7,636 nt of DNA, from positions 1 through 7,636 of the forward strand of contig NBLG01000022.1 of assembly GCA_002084435.1 (NCBI GenBank), written 5' to 3'. The number at the start of each line of letters is the position of its first letter. Position 1 is the stretch's first letter. The stretch is from Tenericutes bacterium 4572_104 (GTDB lineage Bacteria; Bacillota_I; Bacilli_A; Izemoplasmatales; UBA5603). Of the stretch, positions 6,318 through 7,636 are shown piece after piece. Position numbers and translations under genes: made by a program. Below the pieces are notes generated by a model. The model made no database searches and was not told the origin of the DNA. It saw nothing but the letters and a program-made list of their open reading frames with translations.

Positions 6318-7382
6318 TTAAATATTAGCTAAAAGTTCTTTCTTTTTTATCAAGAATTCTTCTTCTGTAATAAGATCTTCATCTCTTAATTGTTTTAGCT
6401 TTTTAATTTTAGAAAAAGTTTCATTATCATCAGTTGAATTGTTTACTTCTTCATCTATTTTTATCCTTGAAACTATTAGGTCTATCGCTTCTCTAACAGT
6501 GGAGGATTTCCCCCAACCTTTCCGTACTGAGCCTGGATTCAGAATTCGTAAGTGACTGGTAATTTTATGTTCTTGTAATTCCCAACCTTCATGCTCTCCT
6601 AATATATTCCACCATATTTTTGCATTTACAGTTTTAAAGTCAATATTACCTGTAAGGTTGGAGATTAAATCATTTATATAATTCTCTTTAACTATAAATT
6701 TAAATTTTTCACCTATATTCATTTTTTTATACTCCTCTAGAATGGTTATAAATTTTTTATTTTTGAGAAATTCATTAATTAGTTTAATAGTAATACTATG
6801 CTGTGTAATTTCGAGATGATCATACGGCAAGATTCTAAAATCTTTCATTTCCTTTAAAATTGCAGATTTTAAAGATACTACTCCATCATTCTGTGTGTTG
6901 AAGAAAATATTTGTAGAGTTCCATGATTTTATTCCGGCAATACCAGCATATAGAATATGCTTAGGTTTAATCAAATGTTGCCTGTATATCTCCTTTTTAG
7001 TAATCTGTTTTAGAGGTTTAAAAATTTCATTGATAATCTTAGGCAAAACTTGGGTAGCTTCAGCAATTTCATTACCATTATTAGGTACAGCAATAAAAAT
7101 TGCAGAAATTGTTTGTTTCGCAATCTGCTCAAACTTCATAAGCATTCTAATAATTATACCCCCTGTACTATGGCCTATAAAGTGACATTTTTTTTTTGGA
7201 TTTTTTCTTAAATGATTTAAGACCTCTTTTCCCAACTCTTTAACAGCAACATCTAATGTTTGATAGGTTATTGAAAGATCTAATGTTACAGGATGATATT
7301 CCCTACCTAATCCTCTAGCTATGAGTGACATTGATGACCTATCACTATTAAAGCCATGTATTAAAAATACTACTGATTTCAT
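6318..7382 (-). CDS. Alpha/beta hydrolase (lipase/esterase-like) with C-terminal SHOCT-like motif
   Basis: The 354-aa protein starts MKSVVFLIHGFNSD, a first beta strand plus HGF oxyanion-type turn, as expected at the start of an alpha/beta hydrolase. That makes the ATG at 7382 a natural start despite a poor ribosome-binding site. The nucleophile elbow is GHSTG at residues 70-74, with Ser72. Likely partners are Asp166 in NDGVVS and His189 in YDHLEI, so the triad looks intact. There is no signal peptide or clear membrane segment, which suggests a cytosolic enzyme; the substrate is unknown. Residues about 225-310 form an extra region rich in Trp and Gly (WWN at 257-259, GW at 266-267, GW at 289-290) that I cannot assign to a family. 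The last 32 residues (KIKKLKQL, DLITEEEF, KKKELL) fit a SHOCT motif, a short C-terminal helical element found on many bacterial proteins. It is the only gene of cassette 1. A defence or effector role is possible but only inferred. Confidence 0.8.
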   Translation of the reverse strand: MKSVVFLIHGFNSDRSSMSLIARGLGREYHPVTLDLSITYQTLDVAVKELGKEVLNHLRKNPKKKCHFIGHSTGGIIIRMLMKFEQIAKQTISAIFIAVPNNGNEIAEATQVLPKIINEIFKPLKQITKKEIYRQHLIKPKHILYAGIAGIKSWNSTNIFFNTQNDGVVSLKSAILKEMKDFRILPYDHLEITQHSITIKLINEFLKNKKFITILEEYKKMNIGEKFKFIVKENYINDLISNLTGNIDFKTVNAKIWWNILGEHEGWELQEHKITSHLRILNPGSVRKGWGKSSTVREAIDLIVSRIKIDEEVNNSTDDNETFSKIKKLKQLRDEDLITEEEFLIKKKELLANI

Positions 7383-7526
7383 ATTATATCCATAGTTGTT
7401 CTCTAATTTTACTTTTTAATGCCACTATGTCTAAGTTCTAAATACTAATAAAAACCACTATCTCTTTACTTTCTGCAACATCATATCCCAAAGATTAACT
7501 AGACTTTTGCCTATTTTTACCGCTAA
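7383..7526 (-). other. Non-coding leader of cassette 1
   Basis: These 144 bases separate the attI core from the hydrolase start and are AT-rich. I found no open frame longer than about 10 codons on the minus strand and no convincing -35/-10 pair. The TATAAT at 7388-7383 abuts the ATG and would place transcription initiation inside the gene. The only ribosome-binding candidate is a weak GGAT just upstream of the ATG. Expression may depend on read-through from intI. Confidence 0.5.
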
Positions 7527-7558
7527 CATTAGTACCCTTTCATTATATCATCTAGCGG
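7520..7558 (-). other. attI: Putative attI recombination site overlapping the 3' end of intI
   Basis: On the minus strand GTTAGCGG (7527-7520) begins one base after the integrase stop codon. The expected crossover is between G (7527) and T (7526). Inside the end of intI, CCGCTA (7558-7553) is an inverted partial copy of the core, so the two could act as the L and R integrase-binding boxes of a simple site, with about 25 bp between them. That spacing is wider than in the best-known attI sites, so the L box is an inference. The R core is well supported, because TTAGCGG is exactly complementary to the R'' box at the other end of cassette 1. Confidence 0.68.
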
Positions 7559-7636
7559 ACTTTTTATCTTAGATGTTGCACTGGAATCTACATTTGTATA
7601 TAATTCAGTTGTTTTGACATTTGAATGTCCAAGTAG
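7529..7636 (-). CDS. intI: Integron-type tyrosine recombinase (IntI), C-terminal 35 codons only
   Basis: The reading frame enters from the right edge and ends at TAA (7531-7529); no start is present. The visible residues are LLGHSNVKTTELYTNV, then a short linker, then KSPLDDIMKGY. LLGH supplies the late catalytic His and ELYT the tyrosine nucleophile (residue 13 of the fragment) of tyrosine recombinases. The KSPLD tail after the tyrosine is typical of integron integrases (commonly GVRSP or GVKSPLD), whereas XerC/XerD end differently. The family inserts and excises circular cassettes at attI and attC sites. Its role here is supported by a core site one base beyond the stop and two attC-like sites downstream. 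It has the same orientation as the cassettes, unlike class 1 integrons, so intI transcripts could read into cassette 1. Completeness and the remaining catalytic residues cannot be judged. Confidence 0.85.
   Translation of the reverse strand, partial: LLGHSNVKTTELYTNVDSSATSKIKSPLDDIMKGY

Larger units (their letters stand above)
6073..7526 (-). mobile_element. Integron gene cassette 1 (hydrolase cassette, 1454 bp)
   Basis: The cassette runs from TTAGCGG at its 5' end (7526) to the G of the next core site (6073). On excision its own 5' end would complete its attC, giving R'' CCGCTAAC facing R' GTTAGCGG, a perfect 8-bp complement. It carries one gene (6318-7382) in attC orientation, a 144-bp leader and about 190 bp of non-coding DNA between the stop codon and attC1. 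As the cassette touching attI, it is either the most recently inserted or has stayed first in the array. Confidence 0.8.

Noticed and set aside
6895..7185. A 96-codon plus-strand frame with hydrophobic translation
   Set aside because: It is antisense to the catalytic region of the hydrolase (Ser72 elbow to Asp166). The hydrophobic composition reflects the AT-rich complement of that gene.
7383..7388. Perfect TATAAT box directly before the hydrolase ATG
   Set aside because: A -10 box here would start transcription inside the coding region, and there is no -35 at the right distance; it is likely chance in AT-rich DNA.

Overview
This is an AT-rich bacterial window that reads, on the minus strand, as the start of a chromosomal integron. 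The right edge holds the last 35 codons of a tyrosine recombinase. Its end (LLGH, TTELYT, then KSPLD) resembles integron integrases. One base after its stop codon comes a GTTAGCGG core site, followed by cassettes all in the same direction as the integrase. Most integrons have a divergent intI. An intI co-oriented with the cassettes, with attI at its 3' end, is the arrangement described in Treponema denticola and a few other lineages. That makes a spirochaete-like host possible, but nothing else here fixes the taxon.

Layout, right to left (direction of transcription): (1) intI 3' end and attI at about 7520-7558. (2) Cassette 1 (6073-7526, 1454 bp): one gene, an alpha/beta hydrolase with an unrecognised middle region and a C-terminal SHOCT-like motif, closed by attC1 (6065-6127). 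(3) Cassette 2 (146-6072, 5927 bp): four overlapping genes that look like a complete restriction-modification (R-M) system, closed by attC2 (138-206). The genes encode a short N6-adenine methyltransferase-like protein with the SAM motif, an Eco57I-like methylase with NPPY, a YhcG/DUF1016 PD-(D/E)XK nuclease, and a GIY-YIG (T5orf172-like) plus superfamily 2 helicase fusion. (4) Cassette 3 (from position 145 off the left edge): the start of an unidentified gene.

The cassette boundaries have an internal check. In a circular cassette the R'' box of its attC should pair with the R' box made from its own 5' end. Cassette 1 begins TTAGCGG and its R'' is CCGCTAAC; cassette 2 begins TTAACCCC and its R'' is GGGGTTAAC. 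Both match perfectly, although the two cassettes differ from each other.

The four R-M genes are joined by three overlaps of exactly 8 nt (ATGTTTAA, ATGACTAA, ATGGCTAA), so they are probably one translationally coupled operon. A weak sigma70-like promoter lies inside the cassette, upstream of the first gene. The window is therefore best read as an integron carrying a large multigene defence cassette next to attI, behind an uncharacterised hydrolase cassette.
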